Of a DNA stretch of 64,000 nt, positions 46,548-55,574 are shown in pieces. Source of the stretch: Candidatus Terraquivivens ruidianensis (GTDB taxonomy: Archaea > Thermoproteota > Nitrososphaeria_A > Caldarchaeales > Wolframiiraptoraceae); contig JALNLA010000003.1 in assembly GCA_023267975.1 (NCBI GenBank), positions 1-64,000 on the forward strand. Reading direction: 5' to 3'. The position numbers were made by a program, and so were the translations under genes. A model generated the notes under the pieces. It was not told the DNA's origin. It saw only the letters and a program-made list of their open reading frames with translations, and did no database searches. Each line of letters begins with the position of its first letter. Position 1 is the stretch's first letter.

Positions 46548-47021
46548 TTACCTCCCACCTTTCAATTCCCTAGAGATCTGCTCAATTGTCATGTATCTTA
46601 TAAGTCTACCACTCCTGTTCCTAGTACTGGCCAGCTTAGCCTCTTCAAGAGATACAGGTTTTGTATGCTTGTATTTCTCAGGCACATCCACGTACACCTT
46701 AAGCCTGCTTGCCGCCGCCCTACCTTCGGGCTTCTTCGGAAGCATCCTCACTATAGCATACCACACTAACTTATCCGACGTTCTTGGGTACCAGACGCTC
46801 GGTCTATGTATCGACCTCTTTTGACTTCTCCCTAGGAGCATAAGATACCTTTCCAGTATGGCTTTCTTAGTTCCCGTGACGATGGTTTTCTCGGCGTTTA
46901 TGATAACGACCTTTTTACCTTGTATTAGATTCTTCGCCACGTAAGAGGCCATCCTGCCCAGCTTCAGGTTCGTTGCATCGATTACCGTTTCCTCTTGTGC
47001 ATAATCTTGGAAGCTAACCAA
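46548..47021 (-). CDS. rpl13: Large ribosomal subunit protein L13 (uL13)
   Basis: A 157-residue protein with IDATNLKLGRMASYVAKNL and KYKHTKPVSLEEAK. It overlaps L18e by 8 bases and precedes S9. Confidence 0.94.
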   Translation of the reverse strand: MVSFQDYAQEETVIDATNLKLGRMASYVAKNLIQGKKVVIINAEKTIVTGTKKAILERYLMLLGRSQKRSIHRPSVWYPRTSDKLVWYAIVRMLPKKPEGRAAASRLKVYVDVPEKYKHTKPVSLEEAKLASTRNRSGRLIRYMTIEQISRELKGGR

Positions 47022-47346
47022 TTATCTTTACACCCCTTCCACTTGGATAATTTTTTATAAAATCCTCCATAGAAAGAACAGTCCCGCCGGCTTCTATAAC
47101 CTTCTCGTACGCAGACTTAGATAGAGAGAAGGCAGAGACTGTGACGGGATGGTCTATATTTCCAAAACCCAGCAACTTGCCTGGGACGAAAACGACCTCG
47201 CCATCTTTCGTATATTTGTTCAGCTTGTAGACATTTACCACCCTTCTCGGCTTATTCGCTTCCTTTAGGATTGCCCTCCAAAACTTAGATTCCTTTGCCA
47301 ACTTCTTGACCGTGCGATACACGGGTAGGCTAATCACGTTATTCAC
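47014..47346 (-). CDS. rpl18e: Large ribosomal subunit protein L18e
   Basis: This 110-residue protein matches eL18: VFVPGKLLGFGNIDHPVTV and SAFSLSKSAYEKVIEAGG. It overlaps Rpo3 by 4 bases and L13 by 8 bases, so the three are co-transcribed. Confidence 0.93.
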   Translation of the reverse strand: MNNVISLPVYRTVKKLAKESKFWRAILKEANKPRRVVNVYKLNKYTKDGEVVFVPGKLLGFGNIDHPVTVSAFSLSKSAYEKVIEAGGTVLSMEDFIKNYPSGRGVKIIG

Positions 47347-47993
47347 ACCCCCCTGATGACGTGCGCGAGCTCACTCACCTTCTTGTTGAGTATCTTAATA
47401 GCTTCAAGAATCATCCTCTTCGGTTCCAAGAACCCGAAAGATTCTACAAAGAGTATTCTCTTCTCAGTACCTTTGGACTCATAGAGCGTCGCTATGCCTG
47501 GCTGCCATTTAGCGTGCATCTTTCCCCTTCCAACCCTTACGTAGACTTCAAGTTCTATTTTCTCACCGGGTGCCAGCTTGACGATCGGTACGTTCCCGCT
47601 TACGGGTACGACCGTCGTGTTCGGGTTCTCCGGCACCATATCCCTAGAGTAGACGGTTAGGGGCTGGTCACCTGCTTCTGCCTTTAGGACATACCTGACG
47701 ACGCATCTCTCGCAACCCAGCTTGCTACCGCATGTACACTCATCCGGCGGTACATGGTGGTCGATGTCTGAGACGAAAGGAATTAAGGATATCCTGTGGG
47801 TAAGTATCTCGTTCGTCATCCCTGAGGTGTTTTCTATGACGAGCACCTCCTCGACCGCCATCGTAGGTACCTCAGATATTATTAGTCTTCTTATGGCGTT
47901 AGCTACCGCTAAGGGTACGCCTCTGAACTCGACCTTCATTGACTTGTCGTCCGATTCCAGAAGCTCTACGGCCATACCTTCGCCGCTACTCAT
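47343..47993 (-). CDS. rpoD: DNA-directed RNA polymerase subunit Rpo3 (RpoD)
   Basis: The 216-residue alpha-like subunit has FRGVPLAVANAIRRLI and HRISLIPFVSD, plus a small zinc-knuckle-like CTCGSKLGCERC where other archaeal Rpo3 proteins may carry a larger ferredoxin-like domain. It is the first gene of the ribosomal/polymerase run. Confidence 0.94.
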   Translation of the reverse strand: MSSGEGMAVELLESDDKSMKVEFRGVPLAVANAIRRLIISEVPTMAVEEVLVIENTSGMTNEILTHRISLIPFVSDIDHHVPPDECTCGSKLGCERCVVRYVLKAEAGDQPLTVYSRDMVPENPNTTVVPVSGNVPIVKLAPGEKIELEVYVRVGRGKMHAKWQPGIATLYESKGTEKRILFVESFGFLEPKRMILEAIKILNKKVSELAHVIRGV

Positions 47994-48069
47994 ACCTTAT
48001 CGGTCACTTCCAGCCTTTTTATTAGTCGTCAGCTAAATACCTTTTCATAAAGGAGAGCCTTATTTAGGC

Positions 48070-49962
48070 TTACATTTCTTCAACGATGGGTATGCCGAGA
48101 ATCCTTAAGCAATTACCCATAGTTATTAAGTAGGCCTTGATGAGGCTTAACCTGAAGTTCATGGTATCCTCATCACCCGTTAACACGGGGCAACTTTCGT
48201 AGAAGTTATTGAAGGCCGATGCCAGGCCGTATGCATAGTTGGCGAGCTTCTTGAGGAGCATCAGTTTCACCGATTCCTCGACTATGAGTGGGAAGAGAGA
48301 TATCTCCCTAAGGAGGACCATCTCCTGCTCTTCCAGAGCTTCCCTACGTTTAACCTTCGTCTGCATTATCGGCGACTTCTCGATTATCCTGCAGGCTCTT
48401 GCGTAGGAGTACTGTAAGTAGGGCCCAGTATCTCCCTCAATCTTTAAAGCCTCTTCCCTGTCAAAGACAATTATCTTATCCGCATCACCCTTCACCAACG
48501 CGTATACGAATGCGCCGACGGCCACACTCTCCGCAATGCTTTCAACCTTCTGAGGATGCCAATCCGGATGCCTTTGGGTCGTCTCGGACATGACCTTCTC
48601 CTTTATGGAGTCTATGACCGAGTCGGCCTTCACGTATATGCCTTCCCTACCCTTCATGTGAACGAACTCTGTATCGCTAACGTCTAAACCCATCCTCTCA
48701 GCCTCCTTTGTGCTTAAGGATACGACCTCATAGGCGTAGTGTACGTACTTTGATGGTTCTGCACCGAGTAGGCCGAGCGCGTACTTTACTATCTCTTGCG
48801 GCCTCCTCTGCCTTATGTCTACCACGGCTATCGTCGTGTCAACATCCCTTATTTTAAAATCAACCTCACCGTCTATGTCCGTTATAAGTATGTCGCTTTG
48901 GTCCCTATTCTTACCGAATGGCTTATACTTGAAGTCTCTTTCAATTATTCCGAGCTTCCATGCGGCGTATGCTATGTCCCTTGCTACGTACGTAGTGGTT
49001 CCGTCGCTCTTTACGAGTACCTCGTCACCCTCCTTGCTAAGCGTTTTGTGACCCGAGAGATCAAGCATCCAACAACCTGCCTTAGGTCCAGATGTTGCGA
49101 GGTAGCAGGCATTCTTCTGCTTGAGCTTTGAGAACGTTTCTTTCCATAGCCCGAATGCGACCACGTCGCTCTCTCTGTTCAAGATGTCGTACGAGGCACC
49201 CAATCTCTGGCAGGTCTTCAGCTGCTCCTTCAAAACCCTGAGGGCTATCTCTCTACTGAGCCTGAAGCCTTCACTCAACCTATCCTCTATTTCTTTAATC
49301 AGCAGTCGTTTCCTCTCAGATAGTTCTGGCTTCTGTTCCAACAACCTATTAACCTCGACGTATATCTTGTCGCCACAGTATTCGTCAAACCTTATACCTT
49401 CTGGCGGCTCGTTTGAATATCCTAAATGTTTGATACCCAATACGATGTCAGCCATCTGGCTCCCGCTGTCGTCGATGTAGTTAGTTACTATAACACTGAA
49501 ACCAGCAAACCTGTATAACCTGGCCAGCGCGCTGCCAAGGCACACATTCCTTGCGTGTCCCACGTGCAAAGCCTTATTCGGGTTTACGCTCGTGTGCTCT
49601 ATGAGTATGCGTCGCCCCTTTCCCGTATCGGATGCGCCGTAGGCCTCGGCGAAACTTAGAACGTCTTCGATTATCTTGACCGCATATGAGGGCCAGTTAA
49701 CGTAGAAATTGATGAACCCGGGCTTAACAACCTCTACGGACTTTATGAGGCCCTTCCTTTTATCGATGACGTTCCTGGCCTTTGATGCCAAATCCATAGC
49801 AACCTCCATCGGACTTTTATGTAACCTCTTGGCAAGCTCGAAGGCAGAGGTACATGAAACTTCACCATGCTCTGGCGATTTGGGTATCTCGAGCTTCGGG
49901 TCCGACAGTCCAGCTTCCCTTAGGATTTCCGTCGATTCGGCAAGCAGCGTTTTCACGGTCAA
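48070..49962 (-). CDS. argS: Arginyl-tRNA synthetase
   Basis: This 630-residue class I synthetase has EHTSVNPNKALHVGHARNVCLG (HIGH motif) near residue 123-145 and ends with the DALR anticodon-binding domain containing LQYSYARACRI. The signature KMS loop is not obvious, as is common in ArgRS. The start is TTG at 49962 or the GTG two codons later. It stands alone before the plus-strand MFS gene. Confidence 0.93.
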   Translation of the reverse strand: MTVKTLLAESTEILREAGLSDPKLEIPKSPEHGEVSCTSAFELAKRLHKSPMEVAMDLASKARNVIDKRKGLIKSVEVVKPGFINFYVNWPSYAVKIIEDVLSFAEAYGASDTGKGRRILIEHTSVNPNKALHVGHARNVCLGSALARLYRFAGFSVIVTNYIDDSGSQMADIVLGIKHLGYSNEPPEGIRFDEYCGDKIYVEVNRLLEQKPELSERKRLLIKEIEDRLSEGFRLSREIALRVLKEQLKTCQRLGASYDILNRESDVVAFGLWKETFSKLKQKNACYLATSGPKAGCWMLDLSGHKTLSKEGDEVLVKSDGTTTYVARDIAYAAWKLGIIERDFKYKPFGKNRDQSDILITDIDGEVDFKIRDVDTTIAVVDIRQRRPQEIVKYALGLLGAEPSKYVHYAYEVVSLSTKEAERMGLDVSDTEFVHMKGREGIYVKADSVIDSIKEKVMSETTQRHPDWHPQKVESIAESVAVGAFVYALVKGDADKIIVFDREEALKIEGDTGPYLQYSYARACRIIEKSPIMQTKVKRREALEEQEMVLLREISLFPLIVEESVKLMLLKKLANYAYGLASAFNNFYESCPVLTGDEDTMNFRLSLIKAYLITMGNCLRILGIPIVEEM

Positions 49963-50064
49963 CGACTTTCTTCCCCACTTAAGACCTAAAAGCTTTGATA
50001 AATCTTTAAGAACTTATTTATTAAAGCAAGAGTAAAATGGATGCCAAATTAAAGGAGTGGGCTC

Positions 50065-51225
50065 ATGGTGACAAAATACCGCTGGGTCATACTCGCCGTG
50101 ACTGTGTTCGTAAGCGTGGTTGCGGCCATAAATTACTTTAAACCTCCGCCAATCATGCCAATTTTAATCGAGACTTTCGGGCTGAATTATGCAATGGCTA
50201 GTCTTCTGATGTCCTCCTTTTCTATCTCAGCAGTTGTCATATCGCTTCCGACGGGGACGTTAACTGAGCGTTTCGGCCCTAAAATGGTCGGGAGTCTCAT
50301 GCTCATATGCCTCACAATAGGTTCAATAGTCGGAAGCTTTGCCCCGAACTATGAAACTTTACTTACATCACGGTTCCTTGAGGGGTTTGCTTTCGGTTCT
50401 GCACTCATATTTGCACCTGCGCTAATAACTATGTGGTTTCCCCCGAATGAGTTGGGGAAGGCTTTGGGTATCTTTGCGCCCTGCGTTCCCATAGGAATGC
50501 TTCTCTCTTATGCGGTAGCACCGACACTCGTGGTAGCATCATGGCAGAACGTGTGGTGGTTTACTACTCTACTCTCGATAATCGCATGTATACTTTTCGT
50601 GGCCTTAGTTAAAACACCACCGGTCATTCTAACCGACGAAGAGAAAAAGAATGTAAGTGAGGTGGTGGGTGCTTATAAGAACGTCAACGTGTGGTTGGTG
50701 GCTTTTGGGTGGCTTTGCTTTAACTTTGCCGCCATAGGCTTCTCGACTTGGTTACCCACACATCTTACTGAAATTGGCTATCCGCTAGCAGTAGCATCGC
50801 TGGTTGCAACGATTCCAATGATTATGTGCATACCCACCGGTCCGATAGCGGGAGCGGTAGTTGACAGAATAAAATCTATGAAAAAGCCTATCGTCACGTC
50901 CTGCGTTCTTTCAGGCATCGCATTTCCACTTTACATGTATTCTGCAGGCAACCTGTGGGTACTGATCGCATACGCAATCGTCCTTGGTACAATATGGGGA
51001 TTCACACCTGCCCCTACCCTCGCTAGCTCGGGCGCATTGTTGGGACCTAGATTAGCCAGCGTTGGGCTAGGAATCATCAACTTCATGAGTAACATCGGAT
51101 ATCTCATAGGACCATTAGTACTCGGCGTTATAATCCCGATAGGTTGGTCAGTCGCCTTCGTAACGCTGTCTCCTATCTGCTTCGTTGCAGCAATCGCGGT
51201 AACCCTTGCGAAAAAACTGAGGTAA
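50065..51225 (+). CDS. MFS transporter, CynX/NimT-like
   Basis: The 386-residue protein has 12 predicted transmembrane helices in two six-helix halves. The loop after helix 2 (LPTGTLTERFGPKMVGS) and the equivalent in the second half (GAVVDRIKSMKKPIV) are the major facilitator family motifs. The substrate is unknown; the closest group I recall is CynX/NimT, anion or nitroimidazole transport. It is not in an operon. Confidence 0.8.
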   Translation: MVTKYRWVILAVTVFVSVVAAINYFKPPPIMPILIETFGLNYAMASLLMSSFSISAVVISLPTGTLTERFGPKMVGSLMLICLTIGSIVGSFAPNYETLLTSRFLEGFAFGSALIFAPALITMWFPPNELGKALGIFAPCVPIGMLLSYAVAPTLVVASWQNVWWFTTLLSIIACILFVALVKTPPVILTDEEKKNVSEVVGAYKNVNVWLVAFGWLCFNFAAIGFSTWLPTHLTEIGYPLAVASLVATIPMIMCIPTGPIAGAVVDRIKSMKKPIVTSCVLSGIAFPLYMYSAGNLWVLIAYAIVLGTIWGFTPAPTLASSGALLGPRLASVGLGIINFMSNIGYLIGPLVLGVIIPIGWSVAFVTLSPICFVAAIAVTLAKKLR

Positions 51226-51308
51226 AAAGGGTCGTTGGAAATGTAGCTACGCTTTGCGTAAAAGAACGCAAATAAGAGAGTTCCGCATAATGCTAAACTG
51301 GGCCGGGT

Positions 51309-52463
51309 ATGCCGACGAACCTGCCGGCGGAGGCAAAAGTCAAGCTGGCTAGGTACAGGGAGGCCAAGACGCACGAGGAAAAAATCAGGGCGTTAGAGGA
51401 AGCGATATCCTGCATACCCCACCACAAGCACACGGAGAAGATGCTCAGGCAACTGAAGAAGAGGCTTGCCCAGCTCAAGCGCGAGCTCGAGCACAAACCG
51501 GCAAAGGGTGGGAGGAAGGATGAGTTCAGCGTTGAGAAAGAAGGTGCAGCCCATGTTGTCCTGCTGGGTGCCACAAACAGCGGTAAGTCCTCCCTGCTCG
51601 CAAAGATTACGAACGCAAACCCCGAAATAGCCGAGTACCCCATGACGACAAAGAGGCCTATACCGGGCATGATGGTGTACGAGGATGTCGAGATACAGGT
51701 GGTAGAGCTTCCGGCAGTTTTGACGGAAGGATTGGAAGAAACCAGCATAGCGTACAAGAGCCTTGGCATGGCAAGGAATTCGGACCTCATAGCCGTCGTT
51801 CTTAACGCGTCGAACAAGCCGCTCGAGCAACTCAGGAAGATTGTCGAGATGTTGGAGGACGTTGGTGTCGTGTTAAAGAAGGAGAGGGCGAGGGTCGTCC
51901 TCGAGAAAAAAGACAGCGGCGGCATAAGACTCGTGACGTTCGGCAAGTTTCAGGGTACCGTGGATGGCGTTAAGAAACTGCTTGAGAGCGTGGGCATAAG
52001 GAATGCAGTAGTCAAGATAATCGGGGATGCAACTATAGAGGACGTCGAGGAGCAGGCGATATATGAGTTCGTTTATAAGAAGGGCCTTGTGATACTTAAC
52101 GAGTTCGACGTCAAGCCTGAACTGCCGGAGGACGTAAATGAACTGGCCGCACAGCTCGGGATTCCGCTGGTAAAGGTCTCGGCGAAGGAGGGCAAAGGAT
52201 TAGAAGAGCTGAAAAGCGTGATGTTCAATTCCTTAGGGCTCATAAGGGTCTACACGCAGAAGGACGGTGTTGTCGCAAGGAAGCCAATAGTGGTGCCAAA
52301 CGGTACGACGGTCGGCCAGCTCGCGTACCTTATCCATAAGGAGCTTGCTGAGGGCTTCAGGTATGCAAAGGTCTGGGGCAACTCAGTCAGGGTACAGGGC
52401 CAAAAAGTGGGCGCCGACCACGTGCTGCAAGACAAAGACTTGGTTGAGATATTTGCCCCATAG
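51309..52463 (+). CDS. DRG/Obg-like GTPase with TGS domain
   Basis: A 384-residue protein of the DRG type: N-terminal helical part, P-loop GATNSGKSSLLA near residue 88-98, and a C-terminal TGS domain (GVVARKPIVVPNGTTVGQLAY). Other GTPase motifs are degenerate: where DRG proteins have DLPG, this reads ELPAVLTEG, and where NKID is expected it reads NEFD. The protein might bind but poorly hydrolyse GTP. It is a single gene. Confidence 0.85.
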   Translation: MPTNLPAEAKVKLARYREAKTHEEKIRALEEAISCIPHHKHTEKMLRQLKKRLAQLKRELEHKPAKGGRKDEFSVEKEGAAHVVLLGATNSGKSSLLAKITNANPEIAEYPMTTKRPIPGMMVYEDVEIQVVELPAVLTEGLEETSIAYKSLGMARNSDLIAVVLNASNKPLEQLRKIVEMLEDVGVVLKKERARVVLEKKDSGGIRLVTFGKFQGTVDGVKKLLESVGIRNAVVKIIGDATIEDVEEQAIYEFVYKKGLVILNEFDVKPELPEDVNELAAQLGIPLVKVSAKEGKGLEELKSVMFNSLGLIRVYTQKDGVVARKPIVVPNGTTVGQLAYLIHKELAEGFRYAKVWGNSVRVQGQKVGADHVLQDKDLVEIFAP

Positions 52464-52559
52464 GACGCTGGTACCATGGGCCTATGGTCTTCTCCAGGAT
52501 TAGTTACGTTCGGCGGAAAAAAATTTTCGTGCGTATGTGAACTAATTTTTAAGGCGAAG

Positions 52560-53612
52560 CTACTTCCATACCTTGTTCGTCAGCAAGAGCGCAGCTACCG
52601 CGGCGAATATTGCCACGCCGTATAGGCCTATGCCGAAGGAAAGCACGGGGTGTGCGGGCATGCAGGAGAGCGCGTAGAAGAACGAGGCGGACTGATTGTT
52701 CATGCCATGCATGTAGGACACGAGCCAGATGCTGCCTGACTTGAGGAAGGCTAGGCCGAATATCACAGACAGTGTCACCGTGTATGCCGTCATCAGGAGC
52801 ATGCCCTCCACAGGATAGCCCGGATAGTTTTGACCCATCGATACCACGGGTGCGTGCCAGACGCCCCATATTAGACCGACGAGAAGGACGGCTTTTACTT
52901 TACCTACCATGCCCGTCAGCTCAGTTTGGAGATAGCCCCTCCAACCGTACTCCTCACCGAACGTTATTAGTAACGTAAGGAAGGGTGAGATGATTATCAG
53001 CTGAACCCCCATTAGGATAAAGACGCTCATCATCTCAGACATTCCCATTTCTGACGGGAGTCCCAGCAACTCACCTAGCCTAACCGGCGTGCCCAAGCTA
53101 AGGTTGCAGTTCAGCCATGCCATACCGCCGTAGAGCGCCACCAGAAGCGAGCCGAACAAGAAATAATGCTTAGGGTTCCCGAAAGACAGCCCTGCCCTAC
53201 GGAAAGCATCGCCGCCCACCATGAACCTGAGAGCCACTAGGACCAAAAGACCCAGACTCGTCATGGCAAACGTCAGCGTGTCCGCCAGCTCGGCGTATCG
53301 TGGTGAAATCCAAGATGCTACGGAGAATATCAGAAAGACGGCAAAGTAAAGAAGGAAGAAGTAGAAGAATAGCCTAGTTTTTTCTCGGAAAGTCCTGAAG
53401 TACATGTCGCTGTCCTTCTCAAAGAACATCTTGAGGACGATTGCCGAGAAGGCCGGCACGAGCATCATAGTTATCATGGATGTCCTAGCCTCGGCTGGCA
53501 GTTTGAAGCCGAACGCCAAGGCCATGCCTAAGTTTAAACCGTAAGTCAGAACAAAAGTTAACGTGATGAACCGGATTACCTTCTTTCGCTTAACGCTAAC
53601 CTCAGACAACAT
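52560..53612 (-). CDS. CPBP family intramembrane metalloprotease
   Basis: The 350-residue protein has eight or so membrane helices and the CPBP signature EEYGWRGYLQTEL near residue 230, with HAPVVSMGQ and MHGMNNQSAS providing further metal-site residues. The family includes CAAX-prenyl proteases and Abi proteins. The archaeal substrate is unknown. It lies alone, antisense to its neighbours. Confidence 0.88.
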   Translation of the reverse strand: MLSEVSVKRKKVIRFITLTFVLTYGLNLGMALAFGFKLPAEARTSMITMMLVPAFSAIVLKMFFEKDSDMYFRTFREKTRLFFYFFLLYFAVFLIFSVASWISPRYAELADTLTFAMTSLGLLVLVALRFMVGGDAFRRAGLSFGNPKHYFLFGSLLVALYGGMAWLNCNLSLGTPVRLGELLGLPSEMGMSEMMSVFILMGVQLIIISPFLTLLITFGEEYGWRGYLQTELTGMVGKVKAVLLVGLIWGVWHAPVVSMGQNYPGYPVEGMLLMTAYTVTLSVIFGLAFLKSGSIWLVSYMHGMNNQSASFFYALSCMPAHPVLSFGIGLYGVAIFAAVAALLLTNKVWK

Positions 53613-53707
53613 GTTTCAAAACAACACCGCCAAAAGATAAGCCTTAGCATCGTCCGAATAGAATAATCTTTATTACCAATGTGGTAGCGTGGTTTGGAGG
53701 TGGTCGT

Positions 53708-53953
53708 ATGATATACGAGACCGCTTCGCTAATACTACTTTCGCTCTCCGTAGCGTTCTCAATCCTAGCCGTTGAGGCGAATAGCCTGTACAGGTCCATC
53801 TTCGGGCTTTTCGGCATGACAGCCACCATAGGCGTTCTGTTCATACTTATGGCAGCGTATTACGTGGGTATAGCGCAACTGCTGGTTTACGCGGGTGGCT
53901 TGATCGCCCTCATGCTAATCGTCGTTTCTCTAACGGCAGGTAAAGAGAAATGA
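53708..53953 (+). CDS. nuoJ: NuoJ-like subunit, N-terminal half
   Basis: This 81-residue hydrophobic protein matches the first helices of complex I subunit NuoJ (YVGIAQLLVYAGGLIALMLIVV). I chose the ATG at 53708 because GGAGGTG lies 6 bases upstream (53695-53701). It overlaps the next gene by 4 bases (ATGA). NuoJ is a proton-channel-side membrane subunit of NADH dehydrogenase-like complexes. Confidence 0.8.
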   Translation: MIYETASLILLSLSVAFSILAVEANSLYRSIFGLFGMTATIGVLFILMAAYYVGIAQLLVYAGGLIALMLIVVSLTAGKEK

Positions 53954-54207
53954 GGTACGTAGAACTCCTGGGCTCCATATCAACACTCGTGCTCGCAGCC
54001 ATCCTCCTCTACAGCTTTGCAACCAGTCCGCCCGTCTATGAGTATTGGAACGATGCCGCGGCAAGGCTCGTAGCGCCCAACGCCTTGGAATCCGGCAAAG
54101 CCATAAGCATTTACATATGGGAGGACTTGTTTCCGGCAATAGTCGCACTGGCTATAGCTTTCTTGGCCTTTGTTATGGCCCTCGTGGTCCTGTTGAGGAG
54201 AGAGTGA
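53950..54207 (+). CDS. NuoJ-like subunit, C-terminal half
   Basis: This 85-residue protein has two membrane helices separated by a soluble loop (residues 26-60). By position and hydrophobic pattern it matches the C-terminal part of NuoJ, so nuoJ is split in two, as in some archaea. The loop sequence itself I do not recognise. It overlaps the preceding gene by 4 bases and ends 3 bases before NuoK. Confidence 0.65.
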   Translation: MRYVELLGSISTLVLAAILLYSFATSPPVYEYWNDAAARLVAPNALESGKAISIYIWEDLFPAIVALAIAFLAFVMALVVLLRRE

Positions 54208-54210
54208 GCG

Positions 54211-54528
54211 ATGTCGCTCTTTATCCTATACTACGTTCTCGTTGCGGTTCTACTCTTCATAATCGGCGTCTACACCCTGACGACGAAGAGAAGCATCATA
54301 AAGATGATAATCGGTATCGAGATAATGATAAACGCCGCTCACCTGAACTTCATAGCGCTATCGACTAACTTCCCTGGAGGTATGATAGACCCCTTCGCCC
54401 AGAGTGTCGTCCTCATATCGATGGGTGTGGGAGCGGCGGTTATAGCGCTGGCGCTCTTGCTCAGCGTTCATGTCTATAGAATGTACAAGACGCTGGACAT
54501 AACCCTCTTGAGAAAGCTGAGAAGGTAG
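54211..54528 (+). CDS. nuoK: NuoK-like complex I subunit
   Basis: A 105-residue protein with three helices and the NuoK pattern, including IIGIEIMINAAHLNFIALS with the membrane glutamate, and GAAVIALALLLSV. It closes the small Nuo group; the other complex I subunits are not in this window. Confidence 0.88.
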   Translation: MSLFILYYVLVAVLLFIIGVYTLTTKRSIIKMIIGIEIMINAAHLNFIALSTNFPGGMIDPFAQSVVLISMGVGAAVIALALLLSVHVYRMYKTLDITLLRKLRR

Positions 54529-54587
54529 CTGATGAATGAGGGATACATTTAATTTCAGGTACCTTGCGTTATTCGGCTTGAAATTCC

Positions 54588-54809
54588 ATGAGGCTGGGTA
54601 AGGCCTTCGGTATCTTTCTTATGCTGGTTTCCGTCGTCCTAGCCATGTTCTACATAATGTGGTTCTTCGGTTTCATAAGCGGCTTCGACTCCGAACTCGC
54701 CGTGAAGGTTCCGATACTGATCATAGTCCTGTTCTTCTTCTTCGTTGTAGGATGGACTGGGTATGTGATGTACACTACGCCTATGCCAAGGTCCGTCAGG
54801 AGAAGCTAA
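54588..54809 (+). CDS. Small membrane protein, two helices
   Basis: A 73-residue protein with two transmembrane segments (AFGIFLMLVSVVLAMFYIMWF and VPILIIVLFFFFVVGWTGYVM) and a basic C-terminus. I do not recognise it. It lies 59 bases after NuoK in the same orientation and could be an accessory membrane part of the same complex. Confidence 0.55.
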   Translation: MRLGKAFGIFLMLVSVVLAMFYIMWFFGFISGFDSELAVKVPILIIVLFFFFVVGWTGYVMYTTPMPRSVRRS

Positions 54810-55522
54810 GGACGGACAAGCCTTCCCTCAGGCGTTATCTCGTCCCTGATTACCCTTGAGGATGATATGGGCTTCCCGTCCTCTGCGAGGATCAACGGAC
54901 ACTCTATCATCTCTAAGGGCTTCATCAACCTCTCAGCCCTTATGGTGTTTATTTCCACAACCCTAAATGCCGTGAACGGGCTGACAGCTATCGCCTCCAA
55001 CGTGGCGTCCGTTATCGAGGGGCCGTATGGGTCATCTAACTTGACTATCGTTGCACTATCATTCCATCCGTACTTCTCCAAAACCTTTCTTAAGTTGTTC
55101 ACACGTTCGCTGTAAGGCTTTATCTCATGAGATTTCCTCATTTTCTTAGCGAGTTCGTCACTCGTCACACCTATAATCACTCTTTTACCGTTCTTAAAGG
55201 CGCTCATGAGTAACGCGATATGTCCGTAATGGATTGTATCAAACGTGCCTCCTAGGCATACGTACGCGTACTTTCGCTCGGCTGGCAAGGCCTTAAGTTC
55301 CTCCTCAAAGTCATCCGCATACATCCTCAGCTCGTCCAAGATGACCATTGCCTCGCCTAACGGTATACACAACCTCACGGCAAGCTCCTCTGCTTTTATG
55401 GACGGCTCGTTCAGAATTATTCTGTCCCTAACATAAGACTTGTGAACGGGATAAAGGCTCATGCTTTTAACAGTCTCTACAAGAACCTTCCATAAAGGAT
55501 TCTTCACATAATCCCTTCTCAA
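54806..55522 (-). CDS. coaD: Phosphopantetheine adenylyltransferase (archaeal type) with N-terminal extension
   Basis: Residues ~87-238 match the archaeal CoA-synthesis nucleotidyltransferase: GGTFDTIHYGHIALL (HIGH-type motif) and ISSSRVI near the C-terminus (the ISSTxI-like loop). It adds AMP to 4'-phosphopantetheine. The first ~85 residues are additional: a helical segment SIKAEELAVRLCIPLGEAMVIL looks like a winged-helix turn. A start later in the frame, or an unrelated leader, is possible since the first codon is TTG. Confidence 0.8.
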   Translation of the reverse strand: MRRDYVKNPLWKVLVETVKSMSLYPVHKSYVRDRIILNEPSIKAEELAVRLCIPLGEAMVILDELRMYADDFEEELKALPAERKYAYVCLGGTFDTIHYGHIALLMSAFKNGKRVIIGVTSDELAKKMRKSHEIKPYSERVNNLRKVLEKYGWNDSATIVKLDDPYGPSITDATLEAIAVSPFTAFRVVEINTIRAERLMKPLEMIECPLILAEDGKPISSSRVIRDEITPEGRLVRP

Positions 55523-55574
55523 GGTCAGACAATCTATTCCTAAGGGGCTAATAAAAATTTGGTTAGTGTGAACT

